Positions 51,412-59,999 of a DNA stretch of 64,000 nucleotides are shown here, piece after piece. Under the pieces are notes generated by a model. The model searched no databases and was not told the DNA's origin. It saw nothing but the letters and a program-made list of their open reading frames with translations. The position numbers and the translations under genes were made by a program. The stretch lies in contig NZ_AXWW01000033.1 of assembly GCF_000482865.1 (NCBI RefSeq), positions 1-64,000 on the forward strand, in the 5' to 3' direction. The DNA is from Actinokineospora inagensis DSM 44258. Lineage in GTDB: Bacteria; Actinomycetota; Actinomycetes; Mycobacteriales; Pseudonocardiaceae. How positions within the stretch are numbered: the first letter of the stretch is position 1; each line of letters opens with the position of its first letter.

Positions 51412-52503
51412 ATGGATCACCGGACGGTGTGGGCGGAGCGGTGGGAGTCGGTTGTGGCGGGCGCGGTCATCGGGCACGGGTCGTACGACGGGAAGCACGT
51501 GGTCACCGTGCCGCGGGGCTTGGAGGTGCGGTTCTTCACCGAGGAGAACTCGCCGCTGATGCTGGTGAACCTGCTGGCGTTGCTGCGGCGCGACCACCAC
51601 CGGACCCCGATGCACACGGCGAAGTCGGGCACGACGGTGCCGAACTACGTGTACGAGCCCATGCGGGACTACGAGCTGGACGCGATCAAGACGTTCGACC
51701 AGCTCACCGACCCGGTGATCCTCGTCGGCACCCCCGGGCAGCCGGAGCCGGTGCGGTTGTGCGAGACGCCGGACAAGTGCAAGGGGGACGCGCCGCACAC
51801 CTGTGGCGGGGTCTTCGGGGCCGCGGCGCGGGGCAACTGGGGCGTGCTGCTCGTGCTGTCCTGCCGGTTGCACCTGGGCACCCAGCCCGTGATCACCCGC
51901 TACCTCACGTCCCCCACCGGCTGCCAGGACACCTCGGTGTTCGACGAGCTGTTCGGCTGGGTGGGCCGGTTCCTCGCCATGGCCGCCCCGGCCCAGGACG
52001 CCACCTGGGACGCCACGCCCGGCGAGCAGCAACTCCGGCTGTACGCGGTCGAGGACGAGATCCGCGAGTGGGCGGACTGCTACTTCACCCGTCGGCAGAT
52101 CGCCGCCGACCGGGCCAAGGCGATCAGCCTGGTCAAGGAGGAGTCGGTCGCGACCCGGTTCCGGCTGCTGCGCGACTACCCCGCGCTCGGCGACCTGGTG
52201 GTCGCCGACCCGCCGCTGGTCCCGACCGAGCGGCAGCGGATCGCGGACTTCCTGCGGGCGCCCCGGGCCGGCCAGGTGACGACCTGGGCGGCGCTGTCGC
52301 CCGCGGACCAGGTCCGGTGGCTGACCGTCCACGGTGTCCCGTCGTGGGCCGCCGCCGACAACGCCCTGACGTTCTTCGCCGCCGGGCTCCGCGGCGACAA
52401 CCTGGTCGGCCTGCTGCGCAAGCTGGACCCGGTGGCCAAGAAGGCCGTCCAGGCGGACCCGGCGCTGGTCCGGCACCTGCAGGACAAGGGCGTCACCCTC
52501 TGA
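51412..52503 (+). CDS. Stv-type putative adhesin domain protein (tentative)
   Basis: 363 residues. The first ~180 residues resemble the putative adhesin Stv domain: VIGHGSYDGKHVVTVPRGLEVRFFTEE, GTTVPNYVYEPM, and HTCGGVFG...NWGVLLVLSCR. The remaining half is helical and rich in Arg, without a known motif. No signal peptide, so secretion would need a specialised route. The resemblance is from memory of the family and is moderate. Its end overlaps the convergent glycosyltransferase gene by 11 bases. Confidence 0.5.
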   Translation: MDHRTVWAERWESVVAGAVIGHGSYDGKHVVTVPRGLEVRFFTEENSPLMLVNLLALLRRDHHRTPMHTAKSGTTVPNYVYEPMRDYELDAIKTFDQLTDPVILVGTPGQPEPVRLCETPDKCKGDAPHTCGGVFGAAARGNWGVLLVLSCRLHLGTQPVITRYLTSPTGCQDTSVFDELFGWVGRFLAMAAPAQDATWDATPGEQQLRLYAVEDEIREWADCYFTRRQIAADRAKAISLVKEESVATRFRLLRDYPALGDLVVADPPLVPTERQRIADFLRAPRAGQVTTWAALSPADQVRWLTVHGVPSWAAADNALTFFAAGLRGDNLVGLLRKLDPVAKKAVQADPALVRHLQDKGVTL

Positions 52504-53584
52504 CGGTCGCCGCTCGCCGCGGTCCGGGTTGGACGGTGATCTTGTCCGCTGTGGACTTGGTCCGGACCGCGAGCGGCAGGACCAGGGCGATCAGTGCGTA
52601 CGCGAAGTAGGCGTCGGTCACCGCGGGGATGCCCAGCATGTGCGGGGCGACCATGAACAGCACCGCGCCGACCGCCGCCAACACCCGCCTGCCCTCGACC
52701 GCGAAGATGACCAGGGCGGGCAGGCACCACACCCAGTGGTGCGACCACGAAATCGGCGACACAAGCAGAATCGCCAACGAGTTGAGCGCGAACGCCGTGG
52801 CGGGCGGGACCCGGCGCATCGAAACCACCGTCACGGCGATCACCACGAGCGACAACACCGGCCACAGCGCGGCCGCGTCCGCGCGGGTCAGCACGCCCAG
52901 GACGGATTGGTTGGTGAAGAACCCGGTGCCGACTTTCTCGCTCGTGCTGAAGACCTCGGACGTCCAAAAGCGCACCGATTCATCCCACGCCAGCGCGAAC
53001 CCGACGGCGGTGGCGGCGACGAAGGAAATGCCCGCGTTGGCCAGGGTTTTCCAGTCGCGGCGGAGCAGGAAGTACAGCACGAACGCCGCCGGGGTCAGCT
53101 TGACCGCGGCGGCGATGCCGACCAGCACGCCCCGGGGCCAGTGCGGCTCGGGGATCAGGCAGTCCACGGTGACCAGGGCCATGATGATCACGTTGATCTG
53201 CCCGTAGTCCAGGGTCGCCCGCACCGGTTCGAGGAACAGCACCAGCGGCAGCAACGCCATCCAGTTCCGCGACAGCTTCAGCGCGGAAATCAGGACATGC
53301 AGGGTCACCCCGGTCAGCACCACGGTTGCGATGCTCAGAATGATGTTCGCTGCCTGCTGCGATATGACCGTCAGCGGCACCATCGCGGCTGCGGCGAACG
53401 GCGGGTAGATGAACGGAAGGCTGACCCCGGTCGCCGTTTCGGGCAGGGTTCCGTAGATGTCGCCGCCGGACAGCCACGCATTCACGCCAATCCGGTAGAC
53501 CTCCAAATCAAGGTGGTACCGGGTGGCCGTGAAAATGATCCATAGACCGGAAAGCAGAACGGCAGACGTGACGAGTACCCGCAT
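52493..53584 (-). CDS. GT87-family polyprenyl-phosphate mannosyltransferase-like protein
   Basis: 363 residues, about ten transmembrane helices. N-terminal HLDLEVYRIGVNAWLSGGDIYG provides the acidic residue typical of GT-C enzymes (PimE/DUF2029 family), FIYPPFAAAAMVPL and LDYGQINVIIMALV are characteristic loops, and NSLAILLVSPISWSHHWVWCLP closes the family signature. It would transfer mannose or another sugar from a lipid carrier on the outer side of the membrane. Divergent from a response-regulator gene across a 102-base gap that holds direct repeats. Confidence 0.85.
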   Translation of the reverse strand: MRVLVTSAVLLSGLWIIFTATRYHLDLEVYRIGVNAWLSGGDIYGTLPETATGVSLPFIYPPFAAAAMVPLTVISQQAANIILSIATVVLTGVTLHVLISALKLSRNWMALLPLVLFLEPVRATLDYGQINVIIMALVTVDCLIPEPHWPRGVLVGIAAAVKLTPAAFVLYFLLRRDWKTLANAGISFVAATAVGFALAWDESVRFWTSEVFSTSEKVGTGFFTNQSVLGVLTRADAAALWPVLSLVVIAVTVVSMRRVPPATAFALNSLAILLVSPISWSHHWVWCLPALVIFAVEGRRVLAAVGAVLFMVAPHMLGIPAVTDAYFAYALIALVLPLAVRTKSTADKITVQPGPRRAATVRG

Positions 53585-53631
53585 GCCGCCAGATCTACCC
53601 GGACCGCGGTTCGAACCCGATAAGCGAGGTC

Positions 53632-53653
53632 TTTATCCGATTTTTATCCGGCC
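53632..53653. promoter_or_regulatory. 11-bp direct repeats, OmpR/PhoB-type operator
   Basis: TTTATCCGATT and TTTATCCGGCC (TTTATCCG at 53632-53639 and 53643-53650) repeat with exactly 11-bp spacing, the spacing used by OmpR/PhoB-family dimers. They lie between the GT87 gene and the response-regulator gene, about 35 bases before the latter's ATG, so autoregulation and control of the GT87 gene are likely. Confidence 0.5.
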
Positions 53654-53686
53654 TGCGGTAGACAGGAGCGACCTGGGGAGGAAACC

Positions 53687-54350
53687 ATGCGAGTCCTGGT
53701 CGCCGAGGATGAGGAACTGCTGGCCGACGCCATCGCGGCGGGGCTGCGGCACATGCACATGGCCGTCGACGTCTGCTACGACGGCGACGCCGCCATGGAG
53801 CGGGTCGCCGTGCACCGCTACGACGTCGTCGTGCTCGACCGCGACCTGCCGAAGGTGCACGGCGACGAGGTGTGCAGGCGCATCGTGGCGGGCGACGGCG
53901 AGACCCGGGGTGCTGATGCTCACCGCGGCGTCGAGCATCCGGGAGCGGGTGGACGGTCTCGGCATCGGCGCCGACGACTACCTCACCAAGCCGTTCGCCT
54001 TCGCCGAGCTGGTCGCCAGGGTCGAGGCGCTGAGCAGGCGCGCCCACCGGGCGCTGCCACCGGTCCTCGACCGCGACGGCGTCGTGCTCGACCCGGCCCG
54101 TAGGCACGCCTCGCGCGACGGTCGACCGCTGGCCCTCTCGCCCAAGGAGTTCGCCGTGCTCAAGGTCCTCATGCGAGCCGAGCCGGGAACCGTTGTCAGC
54201 GCCGAGGAACTGCTGGAGAAGGCATGGGACGAGAACGTGGACCCGTTCACCAACACGGTCCGGGTCACCGTGATGACGCTGCGCCGCAAGCTGGCCGAGC
54301 CGCCGGTGATCCACACCGTCCCCGGCGTCGGGTATCGCTTCGGATCGTGA
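53687..54350 (+). pseudogene. OmpR-family response regulator, frameshifted
   Basis: The ATG at 53687 (GGGGAGGAAACC upstream) opens a receiver domain: MRVLVAEDEELLADAI, VVVLDRDLPKVHGDEV. At the GGGG run 53907-53910 the frame shifts by one extra base; the other frame then continues normally with VLMLTAASSIRERVDG, YLTKPFAFAELVARVEAL and a winged helix ending VPGVGYRFGS. Removing one G gives a regulator of about 220 residues, the family's usual length. Either a real inactivating indel or a homopolymer sequencing error. Its stop overlaps the kinase start (GTGA), and the kinase is intact, which favours an error or a recent mutation. Confidence 0.85.
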
Positions 54351-55396
54351 CCCCGCTGTCCCTGCGCGCCAGGGTCGCCTGCTGGTTCGCGGCGACGCTG
54401 GTCATCGGTTTCCTCCTCGGCCGGGCCACGTTCGGCCAGTTCCGCGACGGCTTCATCGCGTTGACGAGCGAATGCCACTACTACAACTGCACCCCGTACT
54501 CGCAGTGGGACCTCATCTTCTGGTTCGTCAGGATGATCGGGCTGCCAATCGGTTTCGTGCTGCTCGTCTGGTTCGGGCCGCGGCGCGCGCTGGCCCCGCT
54601 GCGCGGCATGGCCACCGTGGTCGACCGGCTCGGCCCGCACAACCTCGGCCAACGCATCCGCCGCGGCGGCACCAAGGACGACCTGCGCGTCCTGTCCGAC
54701 GCGGTGGACGACCTGCTGGACCGCATGGTCGTCAACTTCGAAAACCAACGCCGCTTCGCCTCCAACGCCTCCCACGAACTGCGCACCCCGCTCGCCGTCC
54801 AACGCACGCTTGTGGAGGTCGCCATGGTCACCGGCAACGACGACCCGGAACTCAACCGCCTCGGCGCGCAGTTGCTGCTGGTCAACGAACGCAACGAACG
54901 CCTCATCGAAGGCCTCCTCGTCCTCGCCGAAAGCGACCGCGGCCTCCCCAGCACCGTCCCGGTCCGCCTGGACACCCTCGTCGCCGAGGTCATCACCAAC
55001 TACGAAGCCCTCGCCACCGACCACCAGATCACCATCCGCCGAGGCCTCGTCACCCGCACCACCCCCGGCGACCCCGTCCTCCTGGAACGAATGATCTCCA
55101 ACCTCATCCACAACGCCATCAAATACAACACCCCCGGCGGCTGGATCGAAGTCGTCGTAGCCGACCACCCCGCCCTCTCCATCCACAACTCCGGCGCCCT
55201 CATTCCCCCCACCGCCATCACCACCCTCTTCGACCCCTTCCGCCGCCTAGCCCCCGACCGCATAAACCACCGAGACGGCGCAGGCCTAGGCCTCTCCATA
55301 GTCCGCTCCATAGTCGCCGCCCACCACGGCACCGTCTCCGCCCACCCCGGCACCACCGGCGGCCTCCGCATCGACGTCACCCTCCCCCCACCTTGA
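54347..55396 (+). CDS. sensor histidine kinase
   Basis: 349 residues. TM1 about 10-28, short external loop with two Cys (ECHYYNCTP), TM2 about 56-77, HAMP, then H-box His143 in NASHELRTPLA, N-box NLIHNAIKYN, a degenerate G1 (HNSGALIPP instead of DNGxGI) and G2 DGAGLGLSIV. The loss of the DxG motif in G1 is seen in several actinobacterial kinases. GTG start within the regulator's stop codon. Confidence 0.88.
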   Translation: MTPLSLRARVACWFAATLVIGFLLGRATFGQFRDGFIALTSECHYYNCTPYSQWDLIFWFVRMIGLPIGFVLLVWFGPRRALAPLRGMATVVDRLGPHNLGQRIRRGGTKDDLRVLSDAVDDLLDRMVVNFENQRRFASNASHELRTPLAVQRTLVEVAMVTGNDDPELNRLGAQLLLVNERNERLIEGLLVLAESDRGLPSTVPVRLDTLVAEVITNYEALATDHQITIRRGLVTRTTPGDPVLLERMISNLIHNAIKYNTPGGWIEVVVADHPALSIHNSGALIPPTAITTLFDPFRRLAPDRINHRDGAGLGLSIVRSIVAAHHGTVSAHPGTTGGLRIDVTLPPP

Positions 55397-55559
55397 CCCC
55401 ACCCCACCCCCACCCCCACCTCCTCCACCTCATTCCCGCCCCCAAATCCCCCCACGCTTCATCAACAAATCCCCACACTCGCCCCGCGCGCCAAACCCAC
55501 ACCCTCATCGACGACGCACCACTCCCGTACCGCGCCCCGAGAAACCCCCACGCAAATCG

Positions 55560-55855
55560 ACGAAGTCCCACACCGGCACCGCGCGCCTCGAAACCCGCCG
55601 ACACCAACCGCCCGTTGTGGTGAAGTTGTTTTGTTTGGGGGGAGCGGTGGCCTAAGCCGGCTGGCGGGTAAGGCCACGCTTTCCAGTGGCCCCGCCTTTT
55701 TGCCTTACCCAGGCTGCCGCTAGGGGCCCCAAACAAAACAACTTCACCACAACGGGCACCCCAGCTTTAATCTGGCGCCCAAGCGCCGGCGTCGCCGAAG
55801 GCGACCAGGCCGACCCCCGAGGCGCAGCCGAGGCCCAGTGCCCCCTCACACCAAC
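55560..55855. repeat. left arm of ~300-bp inverted repeat, with 146-bp palindromic element
   Basis: The core, 55611-55756, is bounded by perfect 30-bp inverted repeats (55611-55640, starting CCCGTTGTGGTG, and 55727-55756), with inner partial palindromes. The whole core reappears in reverse complement at 60095-60240 with a few mismatches, and similarity continues on both sides: outward (about 55560-55610 matching 60241-60290) and inward (55757-55855 matching about 60000-60094). The arms contain T-rich stretches such as TTGTTTTGTTTGGGG that are foreign to the local composition. The preceding stretch 55397-55559 is C-rich, low-complexity and holds no gene; 55856-56011 leads to the peptide gene. 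Confidence 0.85.
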
Positions 55856-56011
55856 CCCCAATAAACGTTGGCAGGTAAGCTCCGCAGCTCCAGAAAAACG
55901 AAGATTCCCGCCACAAGCCACAACACCGGCACCTTCAGCCAGCAGCCTTGGATCTCGCCCACCCCCCCGCTAACGTAAAAAGTCCGAACACCATCAAAGG
56001 AGGCACACCTC

Positions 56012-56140
56012 ATGCCTAATCCCGCCGAGCTGCAAGAACTGCTCACCGCCATGGCCGAGTCCGAGCCCGCACCCGAGCAGAGCACCGCCGAGCAGCGGAC
56101 CGAGTTCGGAATCATCGCGTGGTACCTCAACACCCGGTGA
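56012..56140 (+). CDS. 42-aa candidate RiPP precursor peptide
   Basis: AAGGAGG eight bases before the ATG is the strongest ribosome site in the window. The peptide opens MPNPAELQELLTAMAE, an acidic amphipathic helix suited to a leader, continues with a Glu/Pro/Gln-rich linker, and ends TEFGIIAWYLNTR. The aromatic cluster AWY near the C-terminus resembles the cross-linked cores of P450-modified peptides (tryptorubin-type cores contain AWYIWY; biarylitides and cittilins use Tyr/Trp pairs). It is followed by a perfect hairpin, then peptidase, P450 and exporter genes on the same strand. No Cys, so lanthipeptide or sactipeptide chemistry is excluded. Confidence 0.75.
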   Translation: MPNPAELQELLTAMAESEPAPEQSTAEQRTEFGIIAWYLNTR

Positions 56141-56162
56141 TCTCGGGTTGCCCATGAGCAGT

Positions 56163-56197
56163 GGCGGCTCCTCCGGCCCACAACCGGAGGAGCCGCC
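56163..56197 (+). terminator. 14-bp perfect hairpin between peptide and enzyme genes
   Basis: GGCGGCTCCTCCGG (56163-56176), a seven-base loop, and the exact complement (56184-56197) lie 22 bases after the peptide stop and 39 before the next ATG. No U-run. A leaky terminator or an RNA-stabilising stem at this position would give more precursor than enzyme, a frequent RiPP arrangement. Confidence 0.75.
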
Positions 56198-56236
56198 AAA
56201 GATCGTCACTTCAGCCGCTATTCCTGGGGAGCAACA

Positions 56237-57379
56237 ATGACTGCGCAGATGGTCGATGAGCGTGTCTTCGAGGGTGTTGACGCGTTGTTGGACGATTTCG
56301 TGGTGATCACCGATGAGGACACCGTCGTGGTCACCTACACGCCGGACAGCCGTGAGCCCGCCGCCTGGGTCGCGCTCGGTCTCAAGCACCGCGGTTTCAC
56401 CGCCGCCATCGTTCCCATGCTCCCGTTGCAGGACGAGAGCTTCGCCGGGCGGCTCGCCGAGGCGCTGCCGGACCGGTCCGCGGTGCAGGGCCGGTTGGTC
56501 ATCATCACCCTGGAGCGGGACACCATGTCGCACTTCGAGGTGCTCCAGCCCATCCTGCGCGACTACGGGCCGGACAAGACCATGATCCTGCGAATCATCA
56601 GCGCGTCCGCTGACTTCTTCACCAAGGCGCTCAATGTCAGCCCTCTGGAGTTGTCGGCGCTCAATGCCACGTTGCTCCACCGGGTCAACAGCGCCAAGCG
56701 GGTGCGGGTGACGACCTCCGGCGGAACTGACATCACCGTTGAGCTCGACAGCGAGAAGTACCAGTGGATCAGCAACCGAGGTGTGTGGCGCCCCGGTGGC
56801 TTCACCATCCTCCCCGCTGGGGAGATCGCCACTTACCCGGTCACTGTCGAAGGGGTCCTGGTCGCCGACGGCGCGTACAACGCCAACATCATCAGTGACC
56901 TGAACGCGAAGCTGGCCGACAACCCGGTCCGAGTCGAGATCGAGGCCGGAAAGGCGCGTGATCTCACCTGCGCCAACCCGGAGCTCCAAGAGATGTTCCG
57001 GCTCTGCCTGGACAGCCCGAATGGCCGCAATGTCGGCGAGTTCGGGCTCGGCACGAACCACGGTATCAACGAGTACATCACCACGAACTCCCATATCAAC
57101 GAGCGCCGGTGCGGTCTCCACCTGGGTTTCGGGCAACACAACCAGAGCTTCTCCCGCGTTGCCTACGCGGCCTATGCGCACCTGGACCTGATCTGTGACG
57201 GTGGTCTGATGTGGATAGACGACGACGTCGACCCCATTGACCTGTCACATGTCGAGCCCATTGACGTTCCCCACCCGGTCGACGCGCTCGACGAGGACAT
57301 CACGGGCGACTGCTGCGGCATGGGGTACCGCCAACTGAGGGGGCTCTCGGAGGACCCGACCTGCGCGGTTCCCCAGTAG
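56237..57379 (+). CDS. M29 aminopeptidase-like protein
   Basis: 380 residues. The C-terminal half resembles M29 (aminopeptidase T/PepS) metallopeptidases: GVWRPGGFTILPAGEIATYP, VEGVLVADGAYN, NVGEFGLGTNHGIN, HINERRCGLHLGFGQHNQ, where Glu and His of GEFGLGTN and LHLGFG sit at positions that bind the two metals in the family. The N-terminal half is less conserved. In this cassette it could trim the leader or the core peptide, or have been recruited for another step. GGGGAG lies seven bases before the ATG. A C-terminal CC pair (GDCCGMGY) is unusual. Confidence 0.7.
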   Translation: MTAQMVDERVFEGVDALLDDFVVITDEDTVVVTYTPDSREPAAWVALGLKHRGFTAAIVPMLPLQDESFAGRLAEALPDRSAVQGRLVIITLERDTMSHFEVLQPILRDYGPDKTMILRIISASADFFTKALNVSPLELSALNATLLHRVNSAKRVRVTTSGGTDITVELDSEKYQWISNRGVWRPGGFTILPAGEIATYPVTVEGVLVADGAYNANIISDLNAKLADNPVRVEIEAGKARDLTCANPELQEMFRLCLDSPNGRNVGEFGLGTNHGINEYITTNSHINERRCGLHLGFGQHNQSFSRVAYAAYAHLDLICDGGLMWIDDDVDPIDLSHVEPIDVPHPVDALDEDITGDCCGMGYRQLRGLSEDPTCAVPQ

Positions 57380-57486
57380 CAGAAGGCAATTGACCGGGAC
57401 CGTCCAGGCGCGCGCAGCGGCCGAACGGCCGTTCGGTCCACCTCTGAACGGCCGTTTCGTCCCACCTCCGAGGGGAGAGTTCCGAA

Positions 57487-58722
57487 GTGGTCAACCCGCC
57501 CACGGACGACACCGGTCCGCGACCATTCCCCATGCCGCGGTCCTGCCCGATGCGCCCGCCGGACCAGTACGCCGAGCTGCGCGCCGGGGCACCGCTCGCA
57601 AAGATCACCCTGCCCAGCGGGCGGACCGCCTGGTTGATCACGCGCTACGAGCACGTCCGCCGGTTCCTCACCAACCGGAATGTCAGCACGAACCGGCTAC
57701 ACCCCAACTTTCCCTTCTACCTCCCGTTGTCCCGAAAACTGGTGGAAGACGTCAACGCGTCCCTGATGAGCCTGGACCCGCCGGAACACACCCTGCTCAC
57801 CCGGATGGTGATCCCCGAGTTCACCCACAAACGCACGCAGGAACTGCGGCCCCGCGTGCAGAAAATCGTGGACGACCACATCACGACCATGCTGACCGGC
57901 GATCGGCCGACCGACCTGGTGGACGCTCTCTGTCGCCCGATCACCTCGCAGGTCATCTGTGAGGTGATCGGCGTCCCCTACCACGATCGCGAACTCTTCC
58001 AATCGACCAGCAAGGTGATGGCCAGCCGGAACAGCAGCTCGCCCGAACGCTACGCGGCGGACGCCATGCTTCGGGACTACCTCCGCGATCTGGTTGCGGC
58101 GAAGGCGAAGGAGGCCGAGTCGGGTGCCGCGCCGGGCGACCATCTGATCGGCCGGGTCATCGCCAAGAACCAGAAGCAGCGTGTCCTCCGCCAGGAGGAC
58201 ATCGCCGCGTTGTGCCTGGCGCTGCTGAGCGCCGGGCACGAGACCACGGCCAACGTGATCTCACTCGGGACCGTGCTGTTGCTCGAAAACCCCGAGCAGC
58301 TCGCCGCGATCCGGGCCGACCCGGCGCGCACCCCGGGCGCGGTGGAGGAGATCCTGCGCCACACCAGCATCACCGACCCGAGTGGGCTGCGGGTGGCGCT
58401 GGCCGACATCGAGGTCGGCGACATGGTGGTCAAGGAGGGCGACGCCGTTGTCGTGTCCACCGCGGCGGCCAACTGGGATGACAGTGTCTTCGCCGAGCCG
58501 GAGAAACTCGACTTCGACCGCGACGCGCGGCATCAGCTCGCCTTCGGCCACGGCATCCACCGGTGCATCGCCCAGAACCTGGCCCGGGTCGAACTGGAGA
58601 TCGTGTTCAACACCCTGTTCGCCCGGGTTCCCAGTCTCCGGCTCGCCGCCCCCGTCGAGGAACTGTCCTTCAAGGATGGCGCGCTCCTCTACGGCATCCA
58701 CACCTTGCCCGTCACCTGGTGA
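57487..58722 (+). CDS. cytochrome P450
   Basis: 411 residues of a bacterial class I P450. Proline-rich opening, I-helix oxygen motif AGHETT (about 249-254), K-helix EEILR, and heme loop FGHGIHRCIAQNLAR with the axial Cys near 360. Soluble; needs ferredoxin and reductase from elsewhere, as none is encoded here. In the context of the peptide AWY motif the likely reaction is oxidative coupling of aromatic side chains (C-C, C-O or C-N) rather than hydroxylation; this is inference. GTG start with AGGGGAGAG upstream; 107 bases after the peptidase gene. Confidence 0.92.
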   Translation: MVNPPTDDTGPRPFPMPRSCPMRPPDQYAELRAGAPLAKITLPSGRTAWLITRYEHVRRFLTNRNVSTNRLHPNFPFYLPLSRKLVEDVNASLMSLDPPEHTLLTRMVIPEFTHKRTQELRPRVQKIVDDHITTMLTGDRPTDLVDALCRPITSQVICEVIGVPYHDRELFQSTSKVMASRNSSSPERYAADAMLRDYLRDLVAAKAKEAESGAAPGDHLIGRVIAKNQKQRVLRQEDIAALCLALLSAGHETTANVISLGTVLLLENPEQLAAIRADPARTPGAVEEILRHTSITDPSGLRVALADIEVGDMVVKEGDAVVVSTAAANWDDSVFAEPEKLDFDRDARHQLAFGHGIHRCIAQNLARVELEIVFNTLFARVPSLRLAAPVEELSFKDGALLYGIHTLPVTW

Positions 58723-58752
58723 GAAGATGCCGCCACCGAAGGGGAGGCGCGC

Positions 58753-59997
58753 GTGACGACAGGCCCAGGCCAGGTCGCAGCCGTAAAGCCTGCTGTCCGC
58801 TTGTTGGCTCCGCTGCGGGAACGGCGCTTCGCGCTGTACCTCGTCGGCCAACTGCTCTCGCAGTTCGGCGACGGCATCTACCTCGTCACACTGCCGTTCG
58901 TCGTGCTCAACCAGGGTGGCGGTCCGGCGAACCTCGGCGTGGTGCTGGCCTGCTACGGAACGGCCAGGTTGGTCTTCCTCCCGGTCGGCGGAACGCTGGC
59001 CGACCGGTTGGGCGCCCGGTCGGTGATGCTGGCCGCGGACGCGCTCCGGGCCGTCGTCGTGCTCGGATTCGTCGCGCTCGCTGCCGGTGGTCGCATTCCG
59101 CTGTGGGCCATGATTGCGGTTGCGGTCCCGTTTGGCGTCCTCGGTGGGATTTTCATGCCTGCCTCGTTCGCTGTGTTGCCGCGAATCGTGCGCCCGGAGT
59201 CGTTCGCTGCGGGGAACTCGCTGATCCAGGTCATGCAAAGCACGTCGAGGATCGCGGGGCCTGCGCTGGGTGGAACGCTGGTCGGGTCGCTCAAGAGCGG
59301 GGTGGGGCTGCTGATCGACGCGGCTACGTTCCTGGTGTCCAGCCTGACTCTGATGGCGATCCGGCCGTCCACCGTTCCGGCGGCCCCGGACGACGGCGAT
59401 CGACTGCGGACTTGGCGGTCGGTGCTGCGGTACGCCTTCGGTTCTGTCCTGGTGAGGATGACGCTGCTGACCACGCTTGTGTTCAACCTCGCGGCTGTCG
59501 GGTTGATCGAGGTCGCGCTGCCGGTCTTCGCGCGGGACTCGCTGGGGAATGGCGCGTTGGGGTTCGGAGTGATGATGACCGGGCTGGGTGTTGGCTCGGT
59601 TGTCGGGGCGCTGCTGGGGCCGGTGCTTCTCCGGCTGCGGCGGCGGGGCCTGGTCGCGCTTTGGCTTGGGGTTGGTGAGGGGCTTGCGTTGTTGAGTGTG
59701 CCGGTGGGGTCTTCGCTGGTGGTGGCGACGGGGGCGCTGTTCGTGGGGGCGTGCTTGCAGGCGGTGGTGAATGTGTTTTATATGACGATGCTTCAGCAGA
59801 CGGTGCCTGGTCGGGCGTTGGGGAGGGTGATGAGTCTGCTGGCTGGTTGTGCTGGTGTCGCGTATCCGGTGTCGGCGTTGCTTGCTGGGAGTGTGCTGGG
59901 GGTGGTTGGGGTGGGGGTTGTGATTGTTGTTGCCGGGGTGGGGGTGGTGGGGGCTTTTTCGGTTGGGTTCTTTAGTGGGGTGTACCGGAATCTGTAG
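58753..59997 (+). CDS. MFS exporter (MFS_3/TetV type)
   Basis: 414 residues, 12 transmembrane helices: FALYLVGQLLSQFGDGIYLV in helix 1, GTLADRLGARSVML motif A, and the helix 7-12 half repeating the pattern. Family members export drugs, siderophores and peptides. GTG start with GGGGAGGCG seven bases upstream, 30 bases after the P450 stop, so it is in the same transcription unit and probably exports or detoxifies the mature product. The last ~120 codons are G-rich with many Gly/Val codons, and their GC skew differs from the preceding part. Confidence 0.9.
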   Translation: MTTGPGQVAAVKPAVRLLAPLRERRFALYLVGQLLSQFGDGIYLVTLPFVVLNQGGGPANLGVVLACYGTARLVFLPVGGTLADRLGARSVMLAADALRAVVVLGFVALAAGGRIPLWAMIAVAVPFGVLGGIFMPASFAVLPRIVRPESFAAGNSLIQVMQSTSRIAGPALGGTLVGSLKSGVGLLIDAATFLVSSLTLMAIRPSTVPAAPDDGDRLRTWRSVLRYAFGSVLVRMTLLTTLVFNLAAVGLIEVALPVFARDSLGNGALGFGVMMTGLGVGSVVGALLGPVLLRLRRRGLVALWLGVGEGLALLSVPVGSSLVVATGALFVGACLQAVVNVFYMTMLQQTVPGRALGRVMSLLAGCAGVAYPVSALLAGSVLGVVGVGVVIVVAGVGVVGAFSVGFFSGVYRNL

Positions 59998-59999
59998 GG

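Noticed and set aside
53900-53915. Programmed frameshift in the response regulator
   Set aside because: No slippery heptamer with stimulatory structure was seen and response regulators are not known to use recoding; a homopolymer indel or sequencing error is simpler.
56012-56140. Lasso peptide, lanthipeptide or sactipeptide precursor
   Set aside because: There is no Cys, no lasso cyclase or B-protein pair, no lanthionine synthetase and no radical SAM gene nearby; the only modification enzyme is a P450.
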